From CBDFJH01 sp965198095 (lineage in GTDB: Bacteria > Latescibacterota > UBA2968 > GCA-2709665): DNA of 64,000 nucleotides. Positions 8,891-17,441 of this stretch are shown here, in pieces (within the stretch, counting starts at the first letter, position 1; each line of letters begins with the position of its first letter). Where the stretch lies: assembly GCA_965198095.1 (NCBI GenBank), contig OZ240239.1, positions 496,001 through 560,000 of the forward strand, given 5' to 3'. A program made the position numbers and the translations under genes. Below the pieces are notes generated by a model. That model saw nothing but the letters and a program-made list of their open reading frames with translations. It did not search any database and was not told the DNA's origin.

Positions 8891-10179
8891 GCCACTGCTT
8901 CACGGACGAGCCGACCAAACGCCTGCTGCAGAGGCAGGTTGCCGTCCGGCCCGACATCGAGCGGCCGGGGGTCGGTCATCACGCGCAGGCCGGAGCGCTG
9001 CCGCGCCTCATCCAGATAGCGGATGGAGGCCTCGATTTCGCCCAGATCGAGCGTATTCCGGATCCAGAGGATCTTCGCCTCGTGAGGTTCCACGAGACCG
9101 ATCGACCGCAGCGCGACATCCAGCACCTCCCGGTCCGTCGGAAAATGCATCGGCGTGGAGGCAGCGGAGACGTGTTGACCCGTCATGCTGTTTATGTATG
9201 TCGCGTTCCTGTCTATTTTTTCCACGAGCCGATCGGTCGTAAACTCCGCGAGGCCAATGCCGGTCGCGTTGCCGTGGGTGGCCTGCGTCAGGTCCCGCAC
9301 GAAGATGCGCATTACGCGCGGCCGCTCGTCGCCGATGGCGGTCCTGTCGTTCCGCTTGCGGCCGATCACGTTCGTGTCCATGCCGGTACCGCTGATGTTC
9401 TTGCCCATCTCGTCGATGATCAACAGGTCGGCTTCCTCGAACGGAAGCTTGGGACACCAGGCCTTGGCCTGCCTCTGGAGCGCCTTCTCTCCTTCCTCAA
9501 GGTCGTCCGTGTCCAACACGGCGATTCGCGCCGTCTCGTCGTAGCCGTTTTCCAGAATCGCCACCCCGAACGCGATCGGCATCTTGTACCGAACGACCCT
9601 GCCCACCGTTTTGACGATCTTGTCGAAAGAATGGTGAACGATCGCCCGATGGTAAACCAGCGCGCCTTTGTGCTTTCCCAGCCCGATGAGCATCATCTTC
9701 ATCAGCCCGCTCTCGATTTCTCCGGCGAATCCGGTGTGGGGCTTGACGCGATTGATCACGACGACGTGGTCCGCTTCGGAAGCGTTCCTGTCGAAATAGA
9801 CCGGCATCCCGAAATCCGTCGTGTCGATCTGGATGACCTCCATCGAAGCGCGGATGGAGATGCCCATCGTGCCCTCCGTGATCCCGTAGCCGGCAAGGAG
9901 ATCGACCTGTCCCTCCGCCGTACCGCCGCCGTGGCTGCCCATTGCGGGCACGATGTAGGGTTGCGCGCCCAGCGCCTGCAGCTCCTCGATCACGGTCTTC
10001 ACGATCCGGTCCAGGTTCGCGATCCCGCGGCTGCCCACCGCGAGCGCGACCGTGTCCCCCGGGCGGATCTTTTGACCGGGCCGAACCTTCTGAATCTCTT
10101 CCCGTACCGCCTGAGGGACGTCACCCAACGTCGGGGCGTCCAGGATCTGGCGGATACGGAACATCTCCGGGTATTCCAT
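8887..10179 (-). CDS. LarA-like (DUF2088) nickel-pincer-type isomerase family protein
   Basis: The 430-residue protein resembles the lactate racemase N-terminal (DUF2088) superfamily. Visible features include the GSHGGGTAEGQ motif near residue 95, VVINRVKPHTGFAGEIESGLMKMMLIGLGKHKG in the middle, and a C-terminal LIIDEMGKNISGTGMDTNVIG block. LarA itself isomerises lactate using a nickel pincer cofactor; relatives act on other 2-hydroxy acids. The substrate and metal dependence here are inferred. It is flanked by an iron alcohol dehydrogenase upstream and a fused ECF ATPase that overlaps its stop codon, suggesting a small 2-hydroxyacid or polyol operon. Confidence 0.75.
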   Translation of the reverse strand: MEYPEMFRIRQILDAPTLGDVPQAVREEIQKVRPGQKIRPGDTVALAVGSRGIANLDRIVKTVIEELQALGAQPYIVPAMGSHGGGTAEGQVDLLAGYGITEGTMGISIRASMEVIQIDTTDFGMPVYFDRNASEADHVVVINRVKPHTGFAGEIESGLMKMMLIGLGKHKGALVYHRAIVHHSFDKIVKTVGRVVRYKMPIAFGVAILENGYDETARIAVLDTDDLEEGEKALQRQAKAWCPKLPFEEADLLIIDEMGKNISGTGMDTNVIGRKRNDRTAIGDERPRVMRIFVRDLTQATHGNATGIGLAEFTTDRLVEKIDRNATYINSMTGQHVSAASTPMHFPTDREVLDVALRSIGLVEPHEAKILWIRNTLDLGEIEASIRYLDEARQRSGLRVMTDPRPLDVGPDGNLPLQQAFGRLVREAVA

Positions 10180-10209
10180 GGCAAAGACCTCCTGAGATTC
10201 GAAATCGCG

Positions 10210-11358
10210 CTACATGGACGCCTGATAAAGGTCGATCACGTCGTTCCGGGTCGTCTTGCGGGGGTTGTTCCTGATGTTGCCGCTCTTCATGGCATCCTCG
10301 GCCAAAACCGGGATGTCTTCGGCCGTGACACCGGCCTCCGTCAGCGTCTCCGGGATCTCGATATCGCGCTCCAGCGCCGACACGGCCTCCACGGCGCAGG
10401 ACGCGGCCTCCATCGGGGCACGTCCCTCGACATCCTGGCCCATCGCGGCGGCGATTTCGGCAAAGGCTTCAGGGAGGGCAATCAGGTTGAACGCCATCAC
10501 GCGCGGCAGCAGGATGGCGTTGGCCACCCCGTGCGGGACACCGAAGTGTCCGCTCACCGGGTGGGACATGGCGTGCACGTTGCCCAGACGCGTCTGCGAG
10601 AAAGCCAGCCCCGCCATCGTGCTCGCGATCAGCATCTGCTGCGTGGCCTCGTGATTGGCATCGCTTGACGCGGCCGGTCGAAGGTGCTCCGAAATCAGCG
10701 AGATCGCGTGGAGGGCCAGCCCCTGGGAAATCGGGTTGGTCGCGAGCGCCACGTAGGATTCCACGGCGTGCGTCAGCGCATCCATGCCGGTCGCCGCAGC
10801 GATCGGCAGAGGCAGCGTCACGGCCATATCCGAATCCAGAAGTCCCACGTCAGGAAGGATCTCCGGTCCGATCAACGCCGCTTTGTACCGATTTTTGTCG
10901 GTGATGACCGCAAAGGGCGTGACTTCGCTGCCCGTCCCGTAGGTCGTCGGCACGCAGAGCAGAAAGGGTCCGCGTTCCTTGACTTTTCGGGGCCAGAAGT
11001 AGTCTTCGATTCGTCCCCCGTTGGCCAGCACCACCCCCGCCGCCTTGGCCGTATCCATAGCGCTGCCGCCGCCGATGGCGATCAGGCAGTCGCATTCCTC
11101 CGCCGCGTAGCGCTCCGCACAGACGTGTACGACCCGGACAGCCGGATTGGCCTCCACGCCATCATAGACGGCGCAGGCGACCCCCTCCGCATCCAGAAGA
11201 GAGACGAGGCGCCCGGCAAGGCCTGCCTTGACGAGCCCGGAATCGGTCACGACCAGAGGTTTTTTGCGACCCCATTCGGTCAGGATGCCGGGGATCTTCG
11301 CCAGCGCACCTCTGCCTGAGAAAAGGCGCGTCGGGGCAAAGAAGCTGAAAGGGTCCAT
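10210..11358 (-). CDS. Iron-containing alcohol dehydrogenase
   Basis: About 382 residues, a group III (Fe-ADH) dehydrogenase that oxidises or reduces alcohols or lactaldehyde-like substrates with NAD(P). The NAD site is seen as AIGGGSAMDTAKAAG, and metal ligands as D and H of GMDALTHAVESY followed by His residues in HAMSHPVSGHFGVPHG. The ATG at 11358 follows an in-frame GTG at 11361. It is the first gene of a run with the LarA-like and ECF ATPase genes. The substrate cannot be read from sequence. Confidence 0.88.
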   Translation of the reverse strand: MDPFSFFAPTRLFSGRGALAKIPGILTEWGRKKPLVVTDSGLVKAGLAGRLVSLLDAEGVACAVYDGVEANPAVRVVHVCAERYAAEECDCLIAIGGGSAMDTAKAAGVVLANGGRIEDYFWPRKVKERGPFLLCVPTTYGTGSEVTPFAVITDKNRYKAALIGPEILPDVGLLDSDMAVTLPLPIAAATGMDALTHAVESYVALATNPISQGLALHAISLISEHLRPAASSDANHEATQQMLIASTMAGLAFSQTRLGNVHAMSHPVSGHFGVPHGVANAILLPRVMAFNLIALPEAFAEIAAAMGQDVEGRAPMEAASCAVEAVSALERDIEIPETLTEAGVTAEDIPVLAEDAMKSGNIRNNPRKTTRNDVIDLYQASM

Positions 11359-11424
11359 CACACGCGCATACCGAAGCTTCAGATCAAACGAGACAGGTTA
11401 CCACATTCCCAATCATAGGCATTT

Positions 11425-12033
11425 TCACGGCGCTACACAAGCATCTCGCATCCGATGCCCGCGCTCGACCTCAGACCGCAACAATGTGAGGACATCCTTC
11501 AGACGCTCCGCCGACGGCGTGTGGTCAAACGCGGGCCTCCCGTTCGTCAGGTAGATACATCTCACCCCCGTGCGGCGGCACGCCTCCACGTCGTATCGAC
11601 CGTCTCCAATCTTGATCGCCTCGTCCGGCTGCACGTCGAGCGCCCGGAGCGCCTGTTCGATCAGATCTCCCGAGGGTTTGAGTTCCCCGTCGTCCCGACT
11701 GAGCGTCACGTCGAATTTCAAACCGAACCTTCGGATCACGGTCCGCATCGCCTTTCCGTGGCTGTTCGTCACGAGCGCGGTCCGAATCCCCTTCGAGTCC
11801 AGGTAGGCGACGAGTTCCTTAAGCCCTTCGTTCGGCGCGGCCCGCTCGGCCGCTTCCTGTTCGGTCTTCCTCAGCTCCCGACCGGCCCAGGCTGCACGGT
11901 CCGGCGGAAGGCGCTCGATGTGATCCAGGATCGTCCGCTCGGGCGCGGCTCCGATCTTGGCCCGAAGCGCCTTCCAGTCGACGTAGGGGACGGTCACCGT
12001 ACCGTCCATGTCGAAAATCACCCCTTTGAGCAC
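11425..12033 (-). CDS. HAD-superfamily hydrolase
   Basis: About 202 residues from a GTG start at 12033, chosen because GAAGGGA precedes it by 8 bp and the catalytic motif FDMDGTV follows directly; a longer frame would run into the neighbouring gene. HAD motif I is FDMDGTV, motif II TALVTNSHGKA, the lysine lies in DGELKPSGDLI and motif IV is KIGDGRYDVEACRRTGV. The arrangement resembles phosphoglycolate phosphatase-like phosphatases. The substrate is unknown. Confidence 0.85.
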   Translation of the reverse strand: MLKGVIFDMDGTVTVPYVDWKALRAKIGAAPERTILDHIERLPPDRAAWAGRELRKTEQEAAERAAPNEGLKELVAYLDSKGIRTALVTNSHGKAMRTVIRRFGLKFDVTLSRDDGELKPSGDLIEQALRALDVQPDEAIKIGDGRYDVEACRRTGVRCIYLTNGRPAFDHTPSAERLKDVLTLLRSEVERGHRMRDACVAP

Positions 12034-12064
12034 AGCGGAATTCCCTTCTTGACACGACAGGCCG

Positions 12065-13072
12065 CTATAGCACCTTCGTGATTTCATCCCGGTCGAAGGT
12101 CGGCAAGTCGGCGTGCGAGCCTTCCCTATGAAGCTTCAAACCGAAGTCCCGATCTTCTACGCGTCCGATGATCTCGCATCGTATGCCGTTCGCACGGATG
12201 GCATCCCGGACCTGTTCCGCATCCGTTTCGACCACACCGATCAGCAGCGCCCCGGAGGAAATCACGCCCAGGGGATCGAGTCCCCGGACGGCGCAGAGAC
12301 GCCTCGTCTCATCGGACGCGAACAGCGCCTCCGTTTCGAGAAAGAGGCCGACGTCGGACGCCATCGCCAGTTCCCGCAACGCCGTGGCCACGCCGCCCTC
12401 CGTAGGATCGTGCATGGCGCGCACCCGTGTCGCTTCACGCGCGATCCGGGCCTCGTTCAAAACGCTGATCCCGGGTTCGTGGAGGTAATTCCGCGCGCGC
12501 GCCAGCGTCTCGGCATCGATCCCTGTCTCCGCGGGCGCAACCTCTCTGGCCAGGAGGCTCGTCGCCTCAATCCCGAGTCCCTTGGTCATCAACAGACGGT
12601 CGCCGACTTCGAGGCCCGAAGATCGGACGAGGTCCGCCCGGCCGACCTCCCCCAACATCTGACCGACCACGATCGGGCGATCCAGTCCCGCCGTGACTTC
12701 CGTGTGTCCCCCGCAGAAGGAGACATCGATTGCCCGCGCCGCGTCGTGAATCGATTCAAAGATCGCTTCGATCTGGCGATCATCCGTGCGCCCTTCGGGC
12801 AGCAGGAGCGTGGCCAGAAACCATCTGGGCACGGCCCCCATCGTCGCGACGTCGTTCGCGTTCACGTGAACCGCGTAGTGTCCGATCTCATCCGTAGCGA
12901 ACGTAATCGGATCCGTCTTCACGACCAGACAGGTGTCGCCGAACTCGATGACCGTTGCGTCCTCCCCGATGCCCGGACCGACGAGTATTCGCTCACCTTC
13001 ATCCGTGTAGCGGTTCAGAAGTCTGGAAAGGGTGTCCAGCGGAAGCTTGCCCGGAGGATGGAATCGCGTCAA
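12065..13072 (-). CDS. AIR-synthase/HypE-like protein
   Basis: About 335 residues from a TTG at 13072 with AAGGG 8 bp upstream; the longer frame would overlap the cupin gene. It shows the AIRS fold of PurM/HypE/ThiL proteins: GIGEDATVIEFGDTCLVVKTDPITF, HVNANDVATMGAVPRWF, HDPTEGGVATALRELA and SSGALLIGV. HypE makes the cyano ligand of NiFe hydrogenase and ends in a conserved PRIC tail; this protein ends RDEITKVL with no terminal cysteine, and no hydrogenase genes are near. It is therefore better called an AIR-synthase-related protein of unknown reaction. Confidence 0.75.
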   Translation of the reverse strand: MTRFHPPGKLPLDTLSRLLNRYTDEGERILVGPGIGEDATVIEFGDTCLVVKTDPITFATDEIGHYAVHVNANDVATMGAVPRWFLATLLLPEGRTDDRQIEAIFESIHDAARAIDVSFCGGHTEVTAGLDRPIVVGQMLGEVGRADLVRSSGLEVGDRLLMTKGLGIEATSLLAREVAPAETGIDAETLARARNYLHEPGISVLNEARIAREATRVRAMHDPTEGGVATALRELAMASDVGLFLETEALFASDETRRLCAVRGLDPLGVISSGALLIGVVETDAEQVRDAIRANGIRCEIIGRVEDRDFGLKLHREGSHADLPTFDRDEITKVL

Positions 13073-13131
13073 GGGATCGACCCTTATGATGCTTCGCCAA
13101 GGTTTGGGATCGTGGCGAAGGGCCGCCTGGG

Positions 13132-13503
13132 CTATGACCCCGCATCCAGAAAGACCGTCTTCCGATCTCCGGATGAAAACGAGATGATCGCCCTGAACGG
13201 CTCCCACCCCGTGTTCCTTGCGTTGTGAGCCACTCCGGCGGGGATGCGGACCGTGTCCCCGAACTGCATCGGGTAGACCTCGTCGCCCACCGCGTGCTCG
13301 CACTGCCCCGAGAGGACGAACAGAAGCTCCTCGCAATTCGGGTGAACGTGTGAGGGATTCTGCGAGCCGGGCAGGATGAACACGATCCCGAAGGTCTGTT
13401 GCGCCCCCGCGTTCAGCTCCTGATTCATCAGCCACTTGATGGCGCCCCAGTCGTAGCGTTCGGTCGTCACCTCATTCATACGTGTCACAGGACCGGATCC
13501 CAT
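13132..13503 (-). CDS. Cupin-domain protein
   Basis: About 123 residues from the ATG at 13503, which has GGAG 5 bp upstream; an earlier in-frame start would overlap the promoter region. The single cupin barrel has motif 1 (NPSHVHPNCEELLFVLSGQCEH) and motif 2 (GDTVRIPAGVAHNARNTG) with the expected metal-binding His, Glu and His residues. Members bind sugars or small acids or act as isomerases or dioxygenases; no specific role can be assigned. It precedes the AIR-synthase-like gene by 59 bp. Confidence 0.8.
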   Translation of the reverse strand: MGSGPVTRMNEVTTERYDWGAIKWLMNQELNAGAQQTFGIVFILPGSQNPSHVHPNCEELLFVLSGQCEHAVGDEVYPMQFGDTVRIPAGVAHNARNTGWEPFRAIISFSSGDRKTVFLDAGS

Positions 13504-13559
13504 CGTGTCTCCACCGCGAAATGTCCGCAACAAACCTGGAAAATTCGACTTTCGGGCAT

Positions 13560-13588
13560 ACGATACCCCATTTTGCATGACCTGTCAA
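13560..13588 (-). promoter_or_regulatory. Sigma-70-type promoter for the cupin operon
   Basis: On the minus strand TTGACA (13583-13588) is spaced 17 bp from TATCGT (13560-13565), with the predicted transcript start about 50 bp before the cupin ATG. It lies divergently next to the glnB promoter. Confidence 0.5.
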
Positions 13589-13621
13589 CACGGAACTGGC
13601 CGGGAAACGGCGCGGTTTTGG

Positions 13622-13650
13622 TTGAAGGCTTCCGGACCAGGCTTTATATT
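13622..13650 (+). promoter_or_regulatory. Sigma-70-type promoter for glnB-glnE
   Basis: TTGAAG (13622-13627) and TATATT (13645-13650) are separated by 17 bp, about 95 bp before the glnB ATG. No sigma-54 GG-N10-GC element was noticed. Confidence 0.45.
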
Positions 13651-13744
13651 CTCCGGGTGTTCCGGTCCAAGGCAAAAAGCGGTCGCACGCCGAGCCTCAC
13701 CCACGCCATCGGCGCTGACAAGCCCTGACGGGAGGTGCAAGCAG

Positions 13745-14083
13745 ATGAAGAGAGTCGAAGCCTTTATCAAACCCTTCAAGCTCGACCCGGTGAAGGACGC
13801 CCTCACGAAGATCGGGCTCGTCGGGATGTCGGTCGCCGAGTACCGCGGATTCGGTCGTCAGCGAGGGCACGCAGAGTTCTATCGAGGCAGTGAGTATCAC
13901 ATCGACTTCCTGCCGAAACTGAAAATCGAGCTGGTCGTCCCCGACGAGGAACTGGATCGAGCGATCCAGGCGATCGTGGACGCCGCACGCACGGGAGAAC
14001 TTGGAGACGGGAAGATATTCGTCTCGCCCGTCGAGGAGGCCATTCGGATCCGCACCGGTGAAACTTCAGAGGACGCGCTCTAG
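13745..14083 (+). CDS. glnB: Nitrogen regulatory protein P-II
   Basis: The 112-residue product is a P-II trimer subunit that senses 2-oxoglutarate and ATP/ADP and controls nitrogen metabolism. The T-loop reads GFGRQRGHAEFYRGSEYHIDF and keeps the uridylylation tyrosine of YRGxEY. The C-terminal VGDGKIFV-like GDGKIFVSPVEEAIRIRTGE signature is present. Start: ATG at 13745 preceded by GGGAGGTG. It lies just upstream of glnE, a classic P-II target, so the two probably form a nitrogen-control operon. No ammonium transporter or glnD is in the window. Confidence 0.95.
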   Translation: MKRVEAFIKPFKLDPVKDALTKIGLVGMSVAEYRGFGRQRGHAEFYRGSEYHIDFLPKLKIELVVPDEELDRAIQAIVDAARTGELGDGKIFVSPVEEAIRIRTGETSEDAL

Positions 14084-14158
14084 CCATTTGAGTTGAAAGC
14101 CGCGGGGACCGGCGCCACGTGGATGGCCGGCGAATCCTTTACGCGAATACGAGACACA

Positions 14159-17100
14159 ATGTCCCTGACTCACCCCGATACGCCCGCCGAGTCGGTTGCC
14201 CGAAGGCTGCTCGAAGCACCGGTCCGGGCCAGGGACGAACTGGCCTCGCTCGGGTTCGAGAACCCCGACCGCGCGCTTTTGAATCTCGAGCACCTGTTGG
14301 ACCCGGAAACGCTGGAACCGCTGCCCGAAAACCTCTTCCGAGAGCTCCTGCAAGTCCCCAGCCCCGACCTTGCCCTGAACAACTTCGAGCGATTGACACA
14401 CGCCTCGCGCAGCCGGGCGGCCTTCTTCACGTTCCTGGACGACCCACCCGAGAGGTGCGCCCTGCTCCTTCGCATCCTCGGAAGCAGCCAATACCTCTTC
14501 GACATACTCGTAAGAAACCCTCAGTACTCGCACTGGTTGACCGAGAAAGAGCGGCTGACCCGCCGGTGTGCCCGTGAGACGGTCGCGGCAGCGTTCCAGG
14601 AGGCCGTGCGGTCCGTCGAAGGGCTGGATTCCCAGCTCAACGTCCTTCGTCGCCTGACCCGGAGGGAACTGCTCAGAATCGGTGCCGGCGACCTGGTCGG
14701 CGGCCGACCGATCGACGATGTGGCCCACGAACTGTCCGATCTCGCCGATATCGTCGTGCAGAAGCTCGTTGACCTGATCACGCCCGATCTGGACGCACGA
14801 TATGGGATCCCCCGAAACGCCGACGGCACGCGCGCGGAATTCTCCGTCGTGGCGCTTGGCAAGCTGGGGGGGCAGGAGCTCAATTTCAGCTCGGACATCG
14901 ACCTGATCTTCATCTATTCCGAGAAAGGAGAGACCGATGGAGGGGATAGAGGGCGACGACCGGTCGCGAACCAGACCTATTTCTCCCGTCTGGCCGAGCA
15001 GGTGCTGCGAGCCGGGACCGAGGCGACCCCGGAGGGTTTCCTCTATCGCATCGATCTCCGCCTCCGTCCTGACGGGGCCTCCGGCGCGTTGACCATGCCG
15101 CTTTCCGCCTACGAAAGCTACTACGCAAAAAGAGGCGAGCTGTGGGAGCGACAGATGTTGATCAAGGCGCGCACCTGCGCCGGCTCGCGATCGCTCGGAG
15201 ACCGGTTCATCGAAGGGACCAAACCGTTCGTCTATCCACGCCACTTCGAAGTCAGCCCGGTTTCAGAAATCCGTCGCATCAAGCGCCGCATCGAAGCAAC
15301 TCTCAGCATCAAAGGGGAACGGGAGACACACCTCAAGCTCCGTCCAGGCGGCATCCGGGATATCGAATTCATCGTGCAATGCCTGCAGCTGATCGTCGGC
15401 CGCCTTTACGGAAACGCGCGCTCCAGGAATACCCTGATCGCGATCCGGCAGCTCCGCAACGTATTGGCCCTGACCGACGTGGAAGCAGCGACCCTTCGAG
15501 ACGCGTACCTGTTCTTCCGGCGCGTCGAGCACCGCCTGCAGATGATGCTCGGCCTGAGCGAGTATACCCTGCCCGGATCGGAGACGCGGGCACCCCTCGC
15601 GCGCAGTCTCGGATTCCCCACACCGGAGGCTTACCAGCAAACCCTGGAGGGCCATCTCGCAAGCGTTCAAGCCATCTATCAAGACATCTTCTCGGCGGAG
15701 CCGCGCGAAGAAGGCCGCACCATCGGGGCGATTCTGGAGATGGAACTCGGCGACCCGGAAGCCGGGGCGACGCTCCGCGAACTCGGATTCGACAGGCCCG
15801 AGGAAGCGCATCGCAACCTGATCTACCTTGCCTATGGGCACGTGCCCAGAATCCGCGGCGCCCTGGCGCGTCAGAGCTTCGTGGAGCTGGCCCCTGCGCT
15901 GATGCAAACCCTTAGCGCCTCGGCCGACCGCGACCGCGCATTGAGCAACCTGGACCGGCTCGTCTCCGCCTATGGCGCAGGGGCCACGCTGTTTCGTATC
16001 CTGACGACGAACGAGGGCCTTCGCGACTTGATCCTTTCCCTCTGCGACGGCAGTCCGTTCCTCCTCGACATGATCGTACGAAACCCGGCGCTCCTCGACC
16101 GTTTGACCGTGCCGGACGTGCTGCACCAGGCCCCGGACCGTGAGCGGCTGAAAGCCGAGGTGGATGTCGTCGTCGAACGAGCCGGATCGGTGGAAGAGAA
16201 GGTTGCCGGCCTGAGCAGCTTCAAGATGCGGGAGCTCCTGCGGATCGGGTCCAGAGACCTCGTCGGCATCATCGACACGTTCCAGACCTTCACGGAGCTC
16301 ACGGTTCTGGCCGAGACCGTGGTTGGAAAAGTCTACGAAATCGCTTTCGAGGCGGTCTCGGCCAGGCGGGGACATCCCCGAACGGCCCACGGTGAACCGG
16401 CCGCCTTTGTCGTCCTCGGTCTGGGCAAACTGGGGGGAAGAGAGTTCAACTTCGGTTCAGACCTCGACCTGGTGTTCGTCTACTCGGAGGATGGCTCCAC
16501 CGACGGCCCGCGTCCGATCGGAAACCTTCAGTTCTTCATCCATCTGTCTCAGCAGATCCTGAATCTCCTGGGGCAGTCCACGCCCTACGGCATCATCTAC
16601 CCGGTGGATACCAGGCTGCGTCCGGAGGGAGGAAGCGGCATCCTGGCCCTGTCGATGGACAGTTTCGAGCGCTACCTGCAGAAACGCGCTGCGACCTGGG
16701 AGCGCCTCGCCCTATCCCGCGCCCGGGTGATCGCCGGAGACGCGGCATTCGGCAGGCAGGTCCTGGATCGAATCGAACAGTTCGTGATGGGAGACGGACT
16801 GTCGAAACGCGAAGTCCGTGAGATCGTCGACATCCGGCGGCGGATGGAGACGAAAGAGCGCTTTCAGAGCCCGCTCAGTATCAAGACCGGGCCGGGCGGG
16901 ATTGTCGACGTCGAGTTCATCGCGCAGGTGCTTCAGATCCGGCACGGCCGCGAAATGGCCCGGGTTCGCAGCCCAAACACGCTGGAGAGCTTGAAGCTGC
17001 TGGAGCGCGCGGGCGTGCTGCCCGCAGCGCACGCCTCCGCTCTGAAGGAGGCGCTTCGTTTCTTGCGCACCGTGGAGAAGGTGCTGCGCCGGCAGGAGGA

Positions 17101-17254
17101 GCGCGCCAGGACGGGTCTCCCTTCGGACCCGCGCGCGCTGAAAGCCCTCGCCCGAGCCGTCGGTTTCAGCGACGGGAACGCCTTCCAGCAGGCCCTCCGC
17201 GAGGGCATGGCCGAGACCCGGGCCATTTTTCAAGCTCACTTGGAAACGTCCTGA
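14159..17254 (+). CDS. glnE: Glutamine synthetase adenylyltransferase/deadenylylase
   Basis: About 1031 residues with the duplicated GlnE layout: an N-terminal deadenylylating half with nucleotidyltransferase motif SSDIDLIFIYSE and RIDLRLRPDG, and a C-terminal adenylylating half with GSDLDLVFVYSEDG and VDTRLRPEGGSG, each followed by a GlnD_UR/UTase helical domain (KLRPGGIRDIEFIVQ and IKTGPGGIVDVEFIAQ). It controls glutamine synthetase by reversible AMP addition under P-II control. Start candidates are TTG 14093, ATG 14123 and ATG 14159; none has a strong ribosome site, and I prefer 14159 because the sequence looks family-like from there. It is modestly longer than E. coli GlnE. Confidence 0.93.
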   Translation: MSLTHPDTPAESVARRLLEAPVRARDELASLGFENPDRALLNLEHLLDPETLEPLPENLFRELLQVPSPDLALNNFERLTHASRSRAAFFTFLDDPPERCALLLRILGSSQYLFDILVRNPQYSHWLTEKERLTRRCARETVAAAFQEAVRSVEGLDSQLNVLRRLTRRELLRIGAGDLVGGRPIDDVAHELSDLADIVVQKLVDLITPDLDARYGIPRNADGTRAEFSVVALGKLGGQELNFSSDIDLIFIYSEKGETDGGDRGRRPVANQTYFSRLAEQVLRAGTEATPEGFLYRIDLRLRPDGASGALTMPLSAYESYYAKRGELWERQMLIKARTCAGSRSLGDRFIEGTKPFVYPRHFEVSPVSEIRRIKRRIEATLSIKGERETHLKLRPGGIRDIEFIVQCLQLIVGRLYGNARSRNTLIAIRQLRNVLALTDVEAATLRDAYLFFRRVEHRLQMMLGLSEYTLPGSETRAPLARSLGFPTPEAYQQTLEGHLASVQAIYQDIFSAEPREEGRTIGAILEMELGDPEAGATLRELGFDRPEEAHRNLIYLAYGHVPRIRGALARQSFVELAPALMQTLSASADRDRALSNLDRLVSAYGAGATLFRILTTNEGLRDLILSLCDGSPFLLDMIVRNPALLDRLTVPDVLHQAPDRERLKAEVDVVVERAGSVEEKVAGLSSFKMRELLRIGSRDLVGIIDTFQTFTELTVLAETVVGKVYEIAFEAVSARRGHPRTAHGEPAAFVVLGLGKLGGREFNFGSDLDLVFVYSEDGSTDGPRPIGNLQFFIHLSQQILNLLGQSTPYGIIYPVDTRLRPEGGSGILALSMDSFERYLQKRAATWERLALSRARVIAGDAAFGRQVLDRIEQFVMGDGLSKREVREIVDIRRRMETKERFQSPLSIKTGPGGIVDVEFIAQVLQIRHGREMARVRSPNTLESLKLLERAGVLPAAHASALKEALRFLRTVEKVLRRQEERARTGLPSDPRALKALARAVGFSDGNAFQQALREGMAETRAIFQAHLETS

Positions 17255-17322
17255 AACCGTCCCCGAGCGCCGGTTCCTTCCCTGGGTTGTTCATCCCGTG
17301 GGCGCCGTCTGCCCGGCCCGGC

Positions 17323-17353
17323 AAAAAAAAATCCCGGAGGTGGACCCCCGGGT
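17323..17353 (-). terminator. Rho-independent terminator downstream of the PhyH gene
   Basis: On the minus strand an 8 bp stem (CCCGGGGG pairing with CCTCCGGG, one wobble) with a TCCA loop is followed by a run of nine T. It lies about 90 bp past the PhyH stop and also faces the end of glnE. Confidence 0.7.
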
Positions 17354-17441
17354 TTCCGCACGCATCGCGGCCACGGCGCCTCCGGATCGATCCCGCTTCG
17401 GCGCAGCGCCGGATCAGGACGCGCTCACCGCATCCTCCTGA

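Noticed and set aside
12065..13435. Longer 456-residue version of the AIR-synthase-like protein
   Set aside because: Its first 121 residues overlap the cupin gene in another frame and lack family resemblance; a TTG start with a ribosome site is available.
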